DNA of 64,000 nt from NCBI GenBank assembly GCA_016860845.1, contig BOKF01000044.1, forward strand, positions 1-64,000, written 5' to 3'. The DNA is from Chloroflexota bacterium. GTDB taxonomy: Bacteria; Chloroflexota; Anaerolineae; 4572-78; J111. The first letter of the stretch is position 1, and every line of letters begins with the position of its first letter. The position numbers and the translations under genes were made by a program. This document shows positions 52,271-60,330 of this stretch, piece after piece. Under the pieces are notes generated by a model. The model was not told the DNA's origin. It saw nothing but the letters and a program-made list of their open reading frames with translations, and searched no databases.

Positions 52271-53730
52271 TCCAAAACGGCAGGCCGCTTTTGAGCGGCA
52301 AACCTGGCCAGCAAGATAGTCTTCACCTGCTCCTTGGGCGTCCAAAGGGTAATTTCAGGATCAGTAAGTCTTGCTTTGAGGTTCATGGCGGCAACCCAGT
52401 CTGCGGACGCCTCGTACAGACACATCCTGCACTTAAACCTGTCCCCGTTGCGGTTCTGCCCGTCAACGAACCAGCAGCGAGGGCAGGTTTGAGACGTATA
52501 GGCTGGATTGACCTGCCTGTGACGGCAACCTGCCGCCGACGCCTTGAAATCCGTTCGATCGGCCAATGTCCCGCGCGGCCAGAGACTGACCTGGCGGGAC
52601 ATGTGCTTACTTTTGGCTTTGCCCCGGATGTCGAGCTTTTCAGTGACCAGAGTTTTCGGTTTTCTTTTACCCAGCATCTGATTGAGGGCCGTATTGATCT
52701 GGCGTTCCAGCTCGATCCGGTTCTTGCGTTTCTTTTTAGTCTGCTTCTTTTTGCCCAGGTTGAATTTACGAATATGCCACGCTTTCTTGTGCCGCCCTTT
52801 GCGACTATGCTTTTCAGCCAGTTGATACAGCTTGTTGCGTTTGCGGTTCTTTTTCAGAATGCGCTCGGACTCATCGTAAATCAAGTGACCCAGACCGGTG
52901 CCGTAGCGCTCGCCGGTTTCATCGGTAAAGACTTCGCTCAACCCGGCATCAGCGGCCATCACTTCCTCACCTGGTATGTCGGGGATGCTGACCCTGGCGG
53001 TGTAATGGATCTCAACTCGCTGCCGCTCGACCTCAAGGACGACCCGGATATTGCCGGAAATGACCGTGTAGCCAGTCAGAGGAATTCTGATCCGTTTGCG
53101 TGGGGTTAGCCCAGTCACGGCGATAATCTGCGTGCCAGCTTTGGTCATTTCGATGTCGTACATATCCGGGTCCAGGGCAAAGGAGCGTTCTACTTTGACC
53201 AGCGGCGGGCGACCACGTTTGCGCCGGATGACCCGACGTAAATAGTTCCGCACCGCTCGTCGCTCACACGGGGTAATGTCGAAATGCTTGGGCAGCGGCG
53301 CTTGACCGGCAACCAATTCAGCCGTGCGCCGAGGTGTGTAAATCAACCAATAAGCATAGCGCAGTTGGCTTTCGGTCCAAACCGTCCCACACGGCGCTTT
53401 GCCATCCTTATCCGCTTGATGGGCGCCAATCAGCGGCTTAAGCTCTTCTGCCAGCGCTGCCCACCCCTTTTCGACCATTTCATAGGCATCTTTTTGGGCC
53501 AGCTTCCACATCCGGCCGGAAACGCCGTAAGGACTCTTGTATTTGTCCTTGACCAGGACATCCCGACGGATACGCTCGCTGGAATGTGAGCCAAATAGGG
53601 CGTCGTCGTGATAGACCAGCCCGTGTTCCTGCTTTTCTCTGGCATAGGCCGAGGCAATCTCACGCAAGGCGTCAAACTTGCCCCGATTGAGACGACGGCT
53701 GATCCGGCGAATGGTGCGTATCAGAGTCAT
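52147..53730 (-). CDS. tnpB: TnpB RNA-guided endonuclease (IS200/IS605-type)
   Basis: A 527-residue TnpB/OrfB. Residues 1-240 are the bridge and REC-like part; the RuvC core has D261 (AADAGLSEV), E364 (LVTEKLDIRG) and D444 (ASADWVAAMN), with a zinc finger (C416-C419, C434-C437) between the last two. It is longer than usual (about 400) because of a larger N-terminal part and a 75-residue tail that overlaps the guide-RNA region. TnpB is a nuclease that protects the transposon copy by cutting empty sites with its omega RNA. No TnpA gene is present, so this copy depends on another for movement. Confidence 0.85.
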   Translation of the reverse strand: MTLIRTIRRISRRLNRGKFDALREIASAYAREKQEHGLVYHDDALFGSHSSERIRRDVLVKDKYKSPYGVSGRMWKLAQKDAYEMVEKGWAALAEELKPLIGAHQADKDGKAPCGTVWTESQLRYAYWLIYTPRRTAELVAGQAPLPKHFDITPCERRAVRNYLRRVIRRKRGRPPLVKVERSFALDPDMYDIEMTKAGTQIIAVTGLTPRKRIRIPLTGYTVISGNIRVVLEVERQRVEIHYTARVSIPDIPGEEVMAADAGLSEVFTDETGERYGTGLGHLIYDESERILKKNRKRNKLYQLAEKHSRKGRHKKAWHIRKFNLGKKKQTKKKRKNRIELERQINTALNQMLGKRKPKTLVTEKLDIRGKAKSKHMSRQVSLWPRGTLADRTDFKASAAGCRHRQVNPAYTSQTCPRCWFVDGQNRNGDRFKCRMCLYEASADWVAAMNLKARLTDPEITLWTPKEQVKTILLARFAAQKRPAVLEIVEPKGEARTVAGRDSSCNISQTRWDVINGAQNAQRQSLE

Positions 53731-53999
53731 AAGCCAAGTTTAGCACGGATGTTCGATAATCGCAAACAGATTCTCTCGCTTTAAGATGATAATATTGACC
53801 CTATTCACGTATGTTTTAATACAGTTCTTCGGACCTAATAATTCTCTTTATTCAGGCGAAGGTTTTGCCATGCGCTACCCTTAATCTTAGCGCTGGTTGA
53901 TTTTGCTGGTAAGGCATGACGAGAATGTCCTGTGGATGTTCTACGAAAGGACCCGAGGAAATGAACCTGCTGTAATAAGTATATGCGTGCAAGGTCAAC
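53731..53999 (+). other. Spacer between tnpB and a small membrane-protein gene
   Basis: A 269-bp stretch that should include the left end of the TnpB element (near the tnpB start) and the leader of the next gene. CACGTATGTTTTAATACAG at 53805-53823 shares the CGTATA-like tetranucleotides of the other end, but no definite boundary or hairpin was established. Confidence 0.3.
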
Positions 54000-54311
54000 A
54001 TGGGCAGATATCTGAAAGCTGTACGCTTCATCCTTTTTTGGGGACTGGGAAGTGCCTTGGTTGCCTGGCTGCTATTGCCTCACTGGGCTGTGAGTTGTGG
54101 CGTAGCCGGGGCCATATTTGCGGTTGTTATTCTGCTCAGCTTTGCTGGTCGAGAACAAGAAGCTCGAATTTTCTTTGATGAAATCCCGGACGAGCCGATT
54201 TCTCGTCTGGGGCTGCTGTGGTCAATCATCGGTTGTATCGAAATGATCCCCATCTTGCTAATACTCGTCGGATTAATTCTAACCGGGTTGAAATTATGGG
54301 GGATCTTTTAA
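54000..54311 (+). CDS. Small membrane protein, unknown
   Basis: A 103-residue protein with about three membrane helices (FILFWGLGSALVAWLLL, GVAGAIFAVVILLSFAG, IPILLILVGLILTGLKLW) and a charged loop (REQEARIFFDEIPDEP). No family was recognised. AAGG is 7 bp upstream of the start. It ends 4 bp inside the convergent gene at 54308. Confidence 0.5.
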   Translation: MGRYLKAVRFILFWGLGSALVAWLLLPHWAVSCGVAGAIFAVVILLSFAGREQEARIFFDEIPDEPISRLGLLWSIIGCIEMIPILLILVGLILTGLKLWGIF

Positions 54312-54859
54312 TTTTGACGTTGCTGCGAAGAATGGGGCTGGCCAACGGGGGAGTTTTTTTGCGTGAGATCAAAGCGAACGTAATGCGTGTAGAGCGCCAG
54401 CGGGGGTGTTGAAAGCAGGATAAAGAAAAGAGGGACGAAAGGCAGCGTTGGCTGATACAATCGGGCGAGATAGACGGCGATACCAATCTGTATCATCCAG
54501 CCGATTCCCAGGATGAAGAGAGGTAGGAGCTTACTGACCAAATGTTGTGATCGGGTGGTCGGTTTCAGTGGTTCGACGCCAAATGCACCAAACTCATAAC
54601 GACACGGGATGCCACTTAGGCGGTAGCCTATCATTTGCAAGTACTGATAGGGCAAAATTAAGAGGCCGTAGATTTTTTCAGCCATCACATTTTCTCCTTC
54701 AAGTTGCTGTTTGTCTTCCAGAATACCACTAAATTGATATTTGTTCAAGATTTTCTCGGCTAACTCACTCGGCGCGTAAAGTCTGTATCGATTCCTCATT
54801 CCAGGAAAAATCACCAATTTAAGTGAAGCCACTTCTTGCCGGAAGATATATGTCCACAT
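54308..54859 (-). CDS. Membrane protein, unknown
   Basis: A 183-residue protein with a soluble N-terminal half (SLKLVIFPGMRNRYRLYAPS, then a region with NVMAEKIYGLL) and two membrane helices in the C-terminal half (LLPLFILGIGWMIQIGIAVYLA and FVPLFFILLSTPPLALYTHY). The tail is hydrophilic. It has no resemblance that I recognise. It converges with the small gene at 54000, overlapping by 4 bp. Confidence 0.5.
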   Translation of the reverse strand: MWTYIFRQEVASLKLVIFPGMRNRYRLYAPSELAEKILNKYQFSGILEDKQQLEGENVMAEKIYGLLILPYQYLQMIGYRLSGIPCRYEFGAFGVEPLKPTTRSQHLVSKLLPLFILGIGWMIQIGIAVYLARLYQPTLPFVPLFFILLSTPPLALYTHYVRFDLTQKNSPVGQPHSSQQRQN

Positions 54860-54997
54860 GACACTCCGCGGAACCTAAAGGTTGGCGACTTCTTCTGGCA
54901 CCCCTGTATACACTTCTCTGGGAGCATCTGCGACGTGGCAGCTCGGTTTTGCTCAGTCTGAAGGACACTAGTGCAGAAATAGGAGACCTTTTCGGAT

Positions 54998-55071
54998 TAG
55001 CCCTCACCCCGTCGCTACGCGACTCCCCGCTCCCAGAGGGAGAGGGGCTGGGGGTGAGGGCTATCCCTCAA
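54998..55071. repeat. CCCTCACCCC / GGGGGTGAGGG repeat
   Basis: CCCTCACCCC (54999 onward), GCTCCCAGAGGGAGAGGGGC in the middle and GGGGGTGAGGGC at the end: an imperfect palindrome of the family at 17303. In the 660-bp spacer 54860-55519 it is followed by a Gly/Ala-rich-looking stretch (55081-55185) in which nothing was identified. Confidence 0.7.
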
Positions 55072-55187
55072 AAATTTTAAACCCCTGCGGGGTTTTGCCG
55101 TGCCCTGCCTGAATGGGGCTGCTGCTGCCCTCAGCCCTGGCCTTAAGTGAGCCGGGTTACTGCCCCGGCCCGGCCTCGCGCCGAGCT

Positions 55188-55245
55188 TCGTTCCCTCCCC
55201 CTTCGAGGGGGAGGGCTGGGGAGGGGGTGAGGTCTCTGATTCACC
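55188..55245. repeat. CCCTCCCCC / GGGGGAGGG repeat, copy upstream of the duplicated leader
   Basis: CCCTCCCCCTTCGAGGGGGA and GGGGAGGGGGTGAGG; the same repeat precedes the second leader at 57842. Repeat and following promoter have evidently been duplicated together. Confidence 0.7.
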
Positions 55246-55303
55246 CCCCTTGCCCACCGAGCAATATTGGCCTCAAATTATAAGGTTTTTTTCTCCATTT
55301 CTG

Positions 55304-55312
55304 TGTTATAAT
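55304..55312 (+). promoter_or_regulatory. Extended -10 promoter of the delta-60 gene, duplicated leader copy 1
   Basis: TTTCTGTGTTATAAT contains TG-N-TATAAT (55304-55312). The same 15-mer precedes copy 2 at 57949. The region 17 bp upstream (GGTTTT) is the same in both. Confidence 0.65.
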
Positions 55313-55339
55313 GATCTTAACGCCTCAATTTAATTCCTC

Positions 55340-55359
55340 AAAGGGGGATCCCCCTTTTT
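55340..55359 (+). terminator. Attenuator-like hairpin in leader copy 1
   Basis: AAAGGGGGATCCCCCTTTTT is a stem with a T-run about 28 bp after the -10, and so just after the expected start of transcription. Copy 2 holds a different stem in the same place (57982). It could end most transcripts before the coding region. Confidence 0.6.
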
Positions 55360-55519
55360 GTCGAAGTGATTGCTGAACGCCGGTTCACTCCCCAGCCGTT
55401 GCTCCTCCTCTGCCGATCTGTCCTAAATTTTCACCTAAAAATCTAAGCTTGAGAATTTCAATTAAAGACTTGGACCAGAAATTTGACCGGCTCATAGCCG
55501 CCAGGAGTAAAACTTCCTC

Positions 55520-57772
55520 ATGCACCCGAAAAAACTATTATTATGCTTCGCCTTCCTCTTAGGTTTCACCTTGATTTCCGGAAATATTGTACGGGCCGAC
55601 GGTCCCGGCGACCTTGATCTTTCCTTCGGTACGGCAGGTAAAGTTACCACCAGCTTTAGTGATTACGACACGGGGAACGCCGTTGCTATTCAGGCCGATG
55701 GAAAGATTCTGGTCGGCGGATCAGGGGTCGGGAACAAATTTGTGCTCGCCCGTTACAACCCCAATGGCAGTCTGGATACCTCCTTTGAGGGCGATGGCAA
55801 GGTCATTACTGACTTTGGAAGTTCCATTGCTCTAGCTGATATTACGGGTCTTGCTATTCAAACCGATGGTAAGATTGTAGCCACGGGGTATATCACGCTA
55901 GGCGGGAATCAAGGGGATTTCGCCTTAGCCCGTTACAATACCGATGGCAGCCTCGATACCTCCTTCGACGGTGATGGTAAAGCAACGTTCAGCTTCAACG
56001 AAGACGATCGTAGTTTTGGTGTCGCCATCCAGCCCCATGGAAAAATCGTCGCCACTGGATATACCCTGAGCTACCCTTCTGACCTCGTGTCAATTCGCCT
56101 TAATAGTAATGGCAGCCTGGATACGTCTTTCGATTATGATGGTATTATCATCGCCAATTTCGGCAACGAAGAGAAGGGATCTGATGTTGTCATTCAGCCT
56201 GATGGCAAGATTGTTGTCGCATCCAAATATTCGGGTACCTTAATGTTAGTTCGTTATAACAGCAATGGCAGTCCGGATACTTCATTCGATGGGGATGGCT
56301 CGGTCCTGACTTCAATTAGTTGCAACCCTCCCCGCTGTGATGTGGCTATTCAAAGTGATGGTAAATTTGTAGCCGTAGGATTCAGTGCTTATAACGACTT
56401 CTTGCTGACTCGTCGTAATAGTGATGGCAGTCTGGATACTTCATTTGGCACAAGTGGTAGAGTCTTGACCGATTTTGGGGGGTATGACCAGGCTCACGAC
56501 GTAGCGCTCCAGCCCAATGGCAAGATTCTCGTAGCCGGTACTACCGCGAATACGAATTTCGCCCTGGCCCGTTATCACAGCGACGGCACGTTGGATACTT
56601 CATTTAGTTTCGATGGCAGGGTCATTACCGATTTTGGAGCCGAGGAGTTTGGCAACGCCTTGGCCATCCAATCGGATGGCAATATCGTCGTGGCCGGGGA
56701 TACCCGAGTAGGAGGGCAACGTGATTTTGCCGTGGCCCGTTACCTCGGCTGTACCAGCCCTTCGCCCTGTCTCACCCTGACCAAAACCGTGCAGGTAAGC
56801 CAGACGCCCCTTCAGCCCGGCGACCCGCTCACCTACACGCTGGTCTTAGCCAATCAGGGAGCCGGGAACGCCGCCGGCGTTGTCATAACCGACACTCTCT
56901 CCTCGTATGTGATTGGCCCCGCTCTTAACCAGACAGTCAATGTTGCCGCCGGCGAGAGCCTGACCTTCACCCTGGCAGCCACCCTGTCCGACACCGCCCC
57001 CTTTGGTCAGATGATCACCAACACCGCCTACTATTCGCACACCTCAGCTACCGGTCAGGCCAGCACTGCTTTCAGTGTGGCCGGACCGCCTCAACTGGCT
57101 CTTACTAAAACGGTGCAGCTAAGCCAGACCCCCCTTCAGCCGGGCGACCCGCTGACTTATACCGTTGTCATTGCCAACCAGGGGACCGGGAACGCCACCG
57201 GCGTGGTCATAACCGACACTCTTCCCTCGTATGTGATTGGCCCCGCTCTTAACCAGACAGTCAATGTTGCCGCCGGCGAGAGCCTGACCTTCACCCTGGC
57301 AGCGACCCTGTCCGCCACCACCCCCTTTGGCGAAGTGATCACCAACACCGCCTACTTTTCGCACCTCTTGACTGCGGGCCAAGCCAGCACTGCTTTTACT
57401 GTAGCCGGACCGCCTCAACTGGCTCTTACTAAAACGGTGCAGCTAAGCCAGATCCCCCTTCAGCCGGGCGACCCGCTCACCTACACAGTTGTCATCGCCA
57501 ACCTGGGGACCGGGAACGCCACCGGCGTGGTCGTGACCGACACCCTCCCTGCGTATGTGCTCGGTCCTGACCTTAACCAGACAGTCAATGTTGCCGCCGG
57601 CGAGAGCCTGACCTTCACCCTGGCAGCCACCCTGTCCGACACCACCCCCTTTGGCGAAGTAATCACCAACACCGCCTACTTTTCGCACCCCTTGACTGCG
57701 GGCCAGGCTAGGGCCGCTTTTTTAGTCCAAGAAATGAAGCCTGTTTACCTCCCAATTATCTCCAAAAATTAG
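55520..57772 (+). CDS. Secreted delta-60 repeat and DUF11 repeat protein
   Basis: A 750-residue exported protein: signal peptide (MHPKKLLLCFAFLLGFTLISGN, cleavage around 25), then about eight delta-60 units (residues about 27-410; repeated GSLDTSFDGDGK and VAIQPDGKI), forming a predicted propeller-like domain, then three near-identical 108-residue DUF11 repeats (LTKTVQxSQTPLQPGDP) at residues 420 to 743, and the end VYLPIISKN. Its ending matches the style of many Chloroflexota exported proteins. Surface or extracellular function unknown. Preceded by a duplicated promoter-attenuator leader. Confidence 0.85.
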   Translation: MHPKKLLLCFAFLLGFTLISGNIVRADGPGDLDLSFGTAGKVTTSFSDYDTGNAVAIQADGKILVGGSGVGNKFVLARYNPNGSLDTSFEGDGKVITDFGSSIALADITGLAIQTDGKIVATGYITLGGNQGDFALARYNTDGSLDTSFDGDGKATFSFNEDDRSFGVAIQPHGKIVATGYTLSYPSDLVSIRLNSNGSLDTSFDYDGIIIANFGNEEKGSDVVIQPDGKIVVASKYSGTLMLVRYNSNGSPDTSFDGDGSVLTSISCNPPRCDVAIQSDGKFVAVGFSAYNDFLLTRRNSDGSLDTSFGTSGRVLTDFGGYDQAHDVALQPNGKILVAGTTANTNFALARYHSDGTLDTSFSFDGRVITDFGAEEFGNALAIQSDGNIVVAGDTRVGGQRDFAVARYLGCTSPSPCLTLTKTVQVSQTPLQPGDPLTYTLVLANQGAGNAAGVVITDTLSSYVIGPALNQTVNVAAGESLTFTLAATLSDTAPFGQMITNTAYYSHTSATGQASTAFSVAGPPQLALTKTVQLSQTPLQPGDPLTYTVVIANQGTGNATGVVITDTLPSYVIGPALNQTVNVAAGESLTFTLAATLSATTPFGEVITNTAYFSHLLTAGQASTAFTVAGPPQLALTKTVQLSQIPLQPGDPLTYTVVIANLGTGNATGVVVTDTLPAYVLGPDLNQTVNVAAGESLTFTLAATLSDTTPFGEVITNTAYFSHPLTAGQARAAFLVQEMKPVYLPIISKN
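56777..57735. repeat. Three tandem 324-bp DUF11 units
   Basis: Units start at 56777, 57101 and 57425. The DNA is almost identical over long stretches, for example GCCGCCGGCGAGAGCCTGAC in all three. The third is slightly shorter at its end. Confidence 0.85.
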
Positions 57773-57841
57773 TTTCGCGGTTTTGATTTTTAATACCCTA
57801 ACCCCACCTCCACCTCAAAACATCCCGACTGCATCCATCTT

Positions 57842-57880
57842 TCCCTCCCCCTCAAAGGGGGAGGGAAAGGGAGGGGGTCT
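57842..57880. repeat. CCCTCCCCC / GGGGGAGGG repeat before leader copy 2
   Basis: CCCTCCCCCTCAAAGGGGGA then GGGAAAGGGAGGGGG; equivalent to 55188-55245 upstream of leader copy 1. Confidence 0.7.
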
Positions 57881-57948
57881 TTGATTCACTAACCTTGCAA
57901 TCCGAATAATATTGGTCACAAACCGAAAGGTTTTTTGACCTATTTCTG

Positions 57949-57957
57949 TGTTATAAT
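57949..57957 (+). promoter_or_regulatory. Extended -10 promoter, duplicated leader copy 2
   Basis: TGTGTTATAAT with TG-N-TATAAT (57949-57957). Upstream GGTTTTTT and ATATTGGTCACAAA parallel the AATATTGGCCTCAAA of copy 1. Confidence 0.65.
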
Positions 57958-57981
57958 TTTCACAACACCTTAAATTCTTCC

Positions 57982-57999
57982 AAGGAGTATTCCTTTTTT
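57982..57999 (+). terminator. Attenuator-like hairpin in leader copy 2
   Basis: AAGGAGTATTCCTTTTTT: a 5-bp stem (AAGGA/TCCTT) and a T-run, in the same position relative to the -10 as the GGGGG/CCCCC stem in copy 1. The sequences differ but the pairing is kept. Confidence 0.55.
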
Positions 58000-58187
58000 G
58001 CCGCAGACACGCTGAACACCCGTTCGGCCCCCGCCGATTGCCCTTCCCTGCCGAGCTGCAACAAAACGTTCGACCCTAACTCTTGGGGCCGACAATCCCG
58101 GTACCGTTTAGCGCCAAACGGTTGGCCCCCAATTGGTGGGCCGGCCGATTTCAAATCGAAACTCATCTTCAGGTAAGGAGTACGGCG

Positions 58188-58616
58188 ATGAACGTTGAAG
58201 TTGCCTTGGCCATCCCCTTAATCATTCTCCTGTTACTTGTTATATTGAGGCGAGAGAGTGATATAGACGTAACCGTAAAAAGGAGCAAAATACTTGAAAA
58301 TCGGCTAAAACGGGAGTTCAACGCCCAAGGAGAAGGGTTGGGCCAACTGGCCAAAAGTGTAAAAGGTAAGCTGCCCCCTGGGGTCAACGAAGCTTTGGAA
58401 AAAACAATTGTGCCCATGAGAAATGATGTTGTTCATAAATTAGGCCATGATAACCTGACGCCCCGTCGCAAATTCATCCAGGATTGTGATTATGTCGAAG
58501 CCAGATTGGACGGACTTAACCCGCCCCGGCGGGCACGGAACTACAGTTTAGGCTGCCTGTTCGTTTCTTCTATGCTTGCCGCTTTCGCCTATGTTCTTTC
58601 TCAAACCCTGGACTAA
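58188..58616 (+). CDS. Small membrane-anchored hypothetical protein
   Basis: About 142 residues from the ATG at 58188 (AAGGAG at 58175; the longer open frame to 58083 overlaps the leader). N-terminal membrane helix (EVALAIPLIILLLLVILR), a charged middle (SDIDVTVKRSKILENRLKRE) with helical character, and a hydrophobic C-terminus (LGCLFVSSMLAAFAYVLSQ). No family recognised. Its leader is a duplicate of that of the delta-60 gene, so the two may respond to the same signal. Confidence 0.55.
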   Translation: MNVEVALAIPLIILLLLVILRRESDIDVTVKRSKILENRLKREFNAQGEGLGQLAKSVKGKLPPGVNEALEKTIVPMRNDVVHKLGHDNLTPRRKFIQDCDYVEARLDGLNPPRRARNYSLGCLFVSSMLAAFAYVLSQTLD

Positions 58617-58633
58617 AGCTAGGTGTAGCCTCG

Positions 58634-58682
58634 TCCCGGCTCTCCCCTCTCCCAGAGGGAGAGGGGCCGGGGGTGAGGGCTG
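58634..58682. repeat. CTCCCCTCTCCC / GGGAGAGGGGC repeat
   Basis: CTCTCCCAGAGGGAGAGGGG with GGGGGTGAGGGC at its end, of the same family as 54998. The following sequence to 58834 has a CTAGCGACC/ CTAGCGACC pair, otherwise nothing recognised. Confidence 0.7.
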
Positions 58683-58834
58683 ACACCCCACCGTTTTTTC
58701 CCGAATATCTCTTCTGAGACTGCACTAGCGACCAATCCCGGGCTGGACCCGGCTGCCCTAGCGACCGATCAGGTCGTCGCTGTGCCGGTTATTTTCGCCC
58801 CGCCCTGGCCCTGCTTGTGCCCCGGCAGACACCT

Positions 58835-59154
58835 ACGGTGATACCCTTGCCGCCCGGGTTGGACGAATTAGAGCAGCAGATGGCGGCTGGGATCAATGCC
58901 GAGGGGCATAGCCCGGGCTGCCGCCTTACAGGGTCGACCAGGAGCTTGGCGCGGTAGTCCTGGCCCATTCCCCGGATATGACGGTCCGCGGCTATTTTGG
59001 CCATGTTACGCTGGATAGGCTAAATCTGCGCGGCAGGCAAGCCGGCCGCACCGGACTAACATCCTTCGCCCCCGACCACAACCGGATTGGGATCGGCATG
59101 TTCGAAAGCCCGCCCAGCCGGTTCAGCTTCGTTCTGGATTTCGCCCACCGCTGA
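58835..59154 (+). pseudogene. CAP/SCP-domain gene remnant with frameshift
   Basis: Two frames together read like the core of a CAP (SCP/PR1-like) domain. First frame: LDELEQQMAAGINAEGH, to a stop at 58945; second frame: VDQELGAVVLAHSPDM, then RGYFGHVTLDRLNLRGR and IGIGMFESPPS, ending at 59154. The motif HSPDM...YFGH carries the domain's histidine and the order matches the family, but no start codon or upstream part is present and the frame is broken between. Non-functional. Confidence 0.65.
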
Positions 59155-59157
59155 AAC

Positions 59158-59225
59158 GTTAAAATTTTAACATTTAAAGTTGAATTTTAGGCAATATAAG
59201 GTTAAGATTAACAATGTTAAGATTT
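59158..59225 (+). promoter_or_regulatory. Palindrome and direct repeats upstream of the ParA gene
   Basis: GTTAAAATTTTAAC (59158-59171) is a perfect palindrome. GTTAAGATT occurs at 59202-59210 and again at 59217-59225. They lie in the 118 bp before the start codon and could be an operator, possibly bound by a regulator or the ParA protein. Confidence 0.4.
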
Positions 59226-59272
59226 TTTGGGCCGCCTTAAAAAGGGGGAAGGCGGTGAATGGAGGCTTTGTA

Positions 59273-60058
59273 ATGCGAAAAATAGCGGTTGTCGGCTTCA
59301 AGGGAGGCATCGGCAAGACCACAACTTCAATCAACCTGAGTGCGGCTCTGGCTCTACGAGGACACAAAGTCCTGCTGGTGGATACCGACACCCAGGCCAA
59401 TGTGGTGATTGCACTAGGGATAGATAGGCCCAAAAAGTCCCTGGCGGATGTGCTGGCCCGTAAAGCCACTGTCACGGACTGCCTGCTGCCGGCCCGTCGT
59501 AACCTGGATTTGCTGCCCAGTGACATCAGTTTGTTCAAAACGCAGCAACGGATGGTGCTGGAAATGGCTCGGGAGGAATTGTTTAATGAGCTGTTTGCTG
59601 GTTCTAACTCGTATGATTTTCAAATCTTCGACTGTGCCCCCTCGGTCAGCCTGCTCACCGTGAATGTGATTTCGTACGTTGATGAAATCCTTGTGCCGAT
59701 TTCCATGGAGTCATTGGCCCTGACCGGCGCCTACCAATTTGTAGATTACCTCAAAAGCACGACCCGTATCCTGGGCCGGGGCGGCAGCATCCGGCTCATC
59801 CTGCCGACCTTCTATGACCCACGCCGGCGGGTAAGTGAAAGAATTTTAAAGGCCATCCAGAAAGGTTTCGGTAAGATAGTTGCTCACCCCATTCACATTG
59901 ACACGAAACTTTCGGAAGCGCCAGGTGTGGGTAAGTCCATTTTTGAATATGCCCTTAAAAGCCGGGCCGCCGTTGATTATGCCCACTTGACCGAGCGGGT
60001 GGCTGCTATGGAGCCGGTCGAAGAAACCCGTCTCGCGCCCATGCTCGTCACTTCGTGA
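59273..60058 (+). CDS. ParA/Soj-family ATPase
   Basis: A 261-residue MinD/ParA ATPase from the ATG at 59273 (GGAGG at 59261). Deviant Walker A in FKGGIGKTTTSIN (KGGxGKT, Lys15-like signature lysine), Walker A' DTDTQANV, and FDCAPSVSLLTVN. ParA proteins use ATP-dependent DNA binding to position cargo; with ParB they segregate chromosomes or plasmids. No ParB gene follows; the neighbour is convergent. It could be an orphan ParA for cell-pole or protein-complex positioning, or a remnant of a mobile element. Confidence 0.85.
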   Translation: MRKIAVVGFKGGIGKTTTSINLSAALALRGHKVLLVDTDTQANVVIALGIDRPKKSLADVLARKATVTDCLLPARRNLDLLPSDISLFKTQQRMVLEMAREELFNELFAGSNSYDFQIFDCAPSVSLLTVNVISYVDEILVPISMESLALTGAYQFVDYLKSTTRILGRGGSIRLILPTFYDPRRRVSERILKAIQKGFGKIVAHPIHIDTKLSEAPGVGKSIFEYALKSRAAVDYAHLTERVAAMEPVEETRLAPMLVTS

Positions 60059-60330
60059 ACCGGACTCCCAAGGAACAGGACCAACGCCGGCCTGTCAAAT
60101 CTCCATTTTACCAAACTGTGAACTCATTCAAAAAACTCAGTTAGTGACTGTTGGCCGTATAGCACATATGACGGCTAGTTTCAATGTTGATATAATTGCC
60201 ACCAAAAACAAAAAGTCTAGACGGGCAGCTCCCTTTGGTAATCATCTACTGGAATAGTTCCGGACTAACCTTTCCAGCGTGCTTCTTCAGACGAGGACGA
60301 ATTAGGCCGGCTTGAGCCTAGGCTCAGCCA
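60059..60330. other. Spacer between convergent ParA and NB-ARC-TPR genes
   Basis: 272 bp with no gene-like frame, no clear terminator and no repeat that could be named. Nothing else seen. Confidence 0.3.

Noticed and set aside
53897..54178. 93-residue open frame overlapping the small membrane protein
   Set aside because: It is Cys/Gly-rich without pattern and shares the sequence of the frame at 54000, which has plausible membrane helices.
58083..58187. Longer start of the small membrane protein (177 residues)
   Set aside because: The upstream part is the duplicated leader; the AAGGAG and ATG at 58188 are better.
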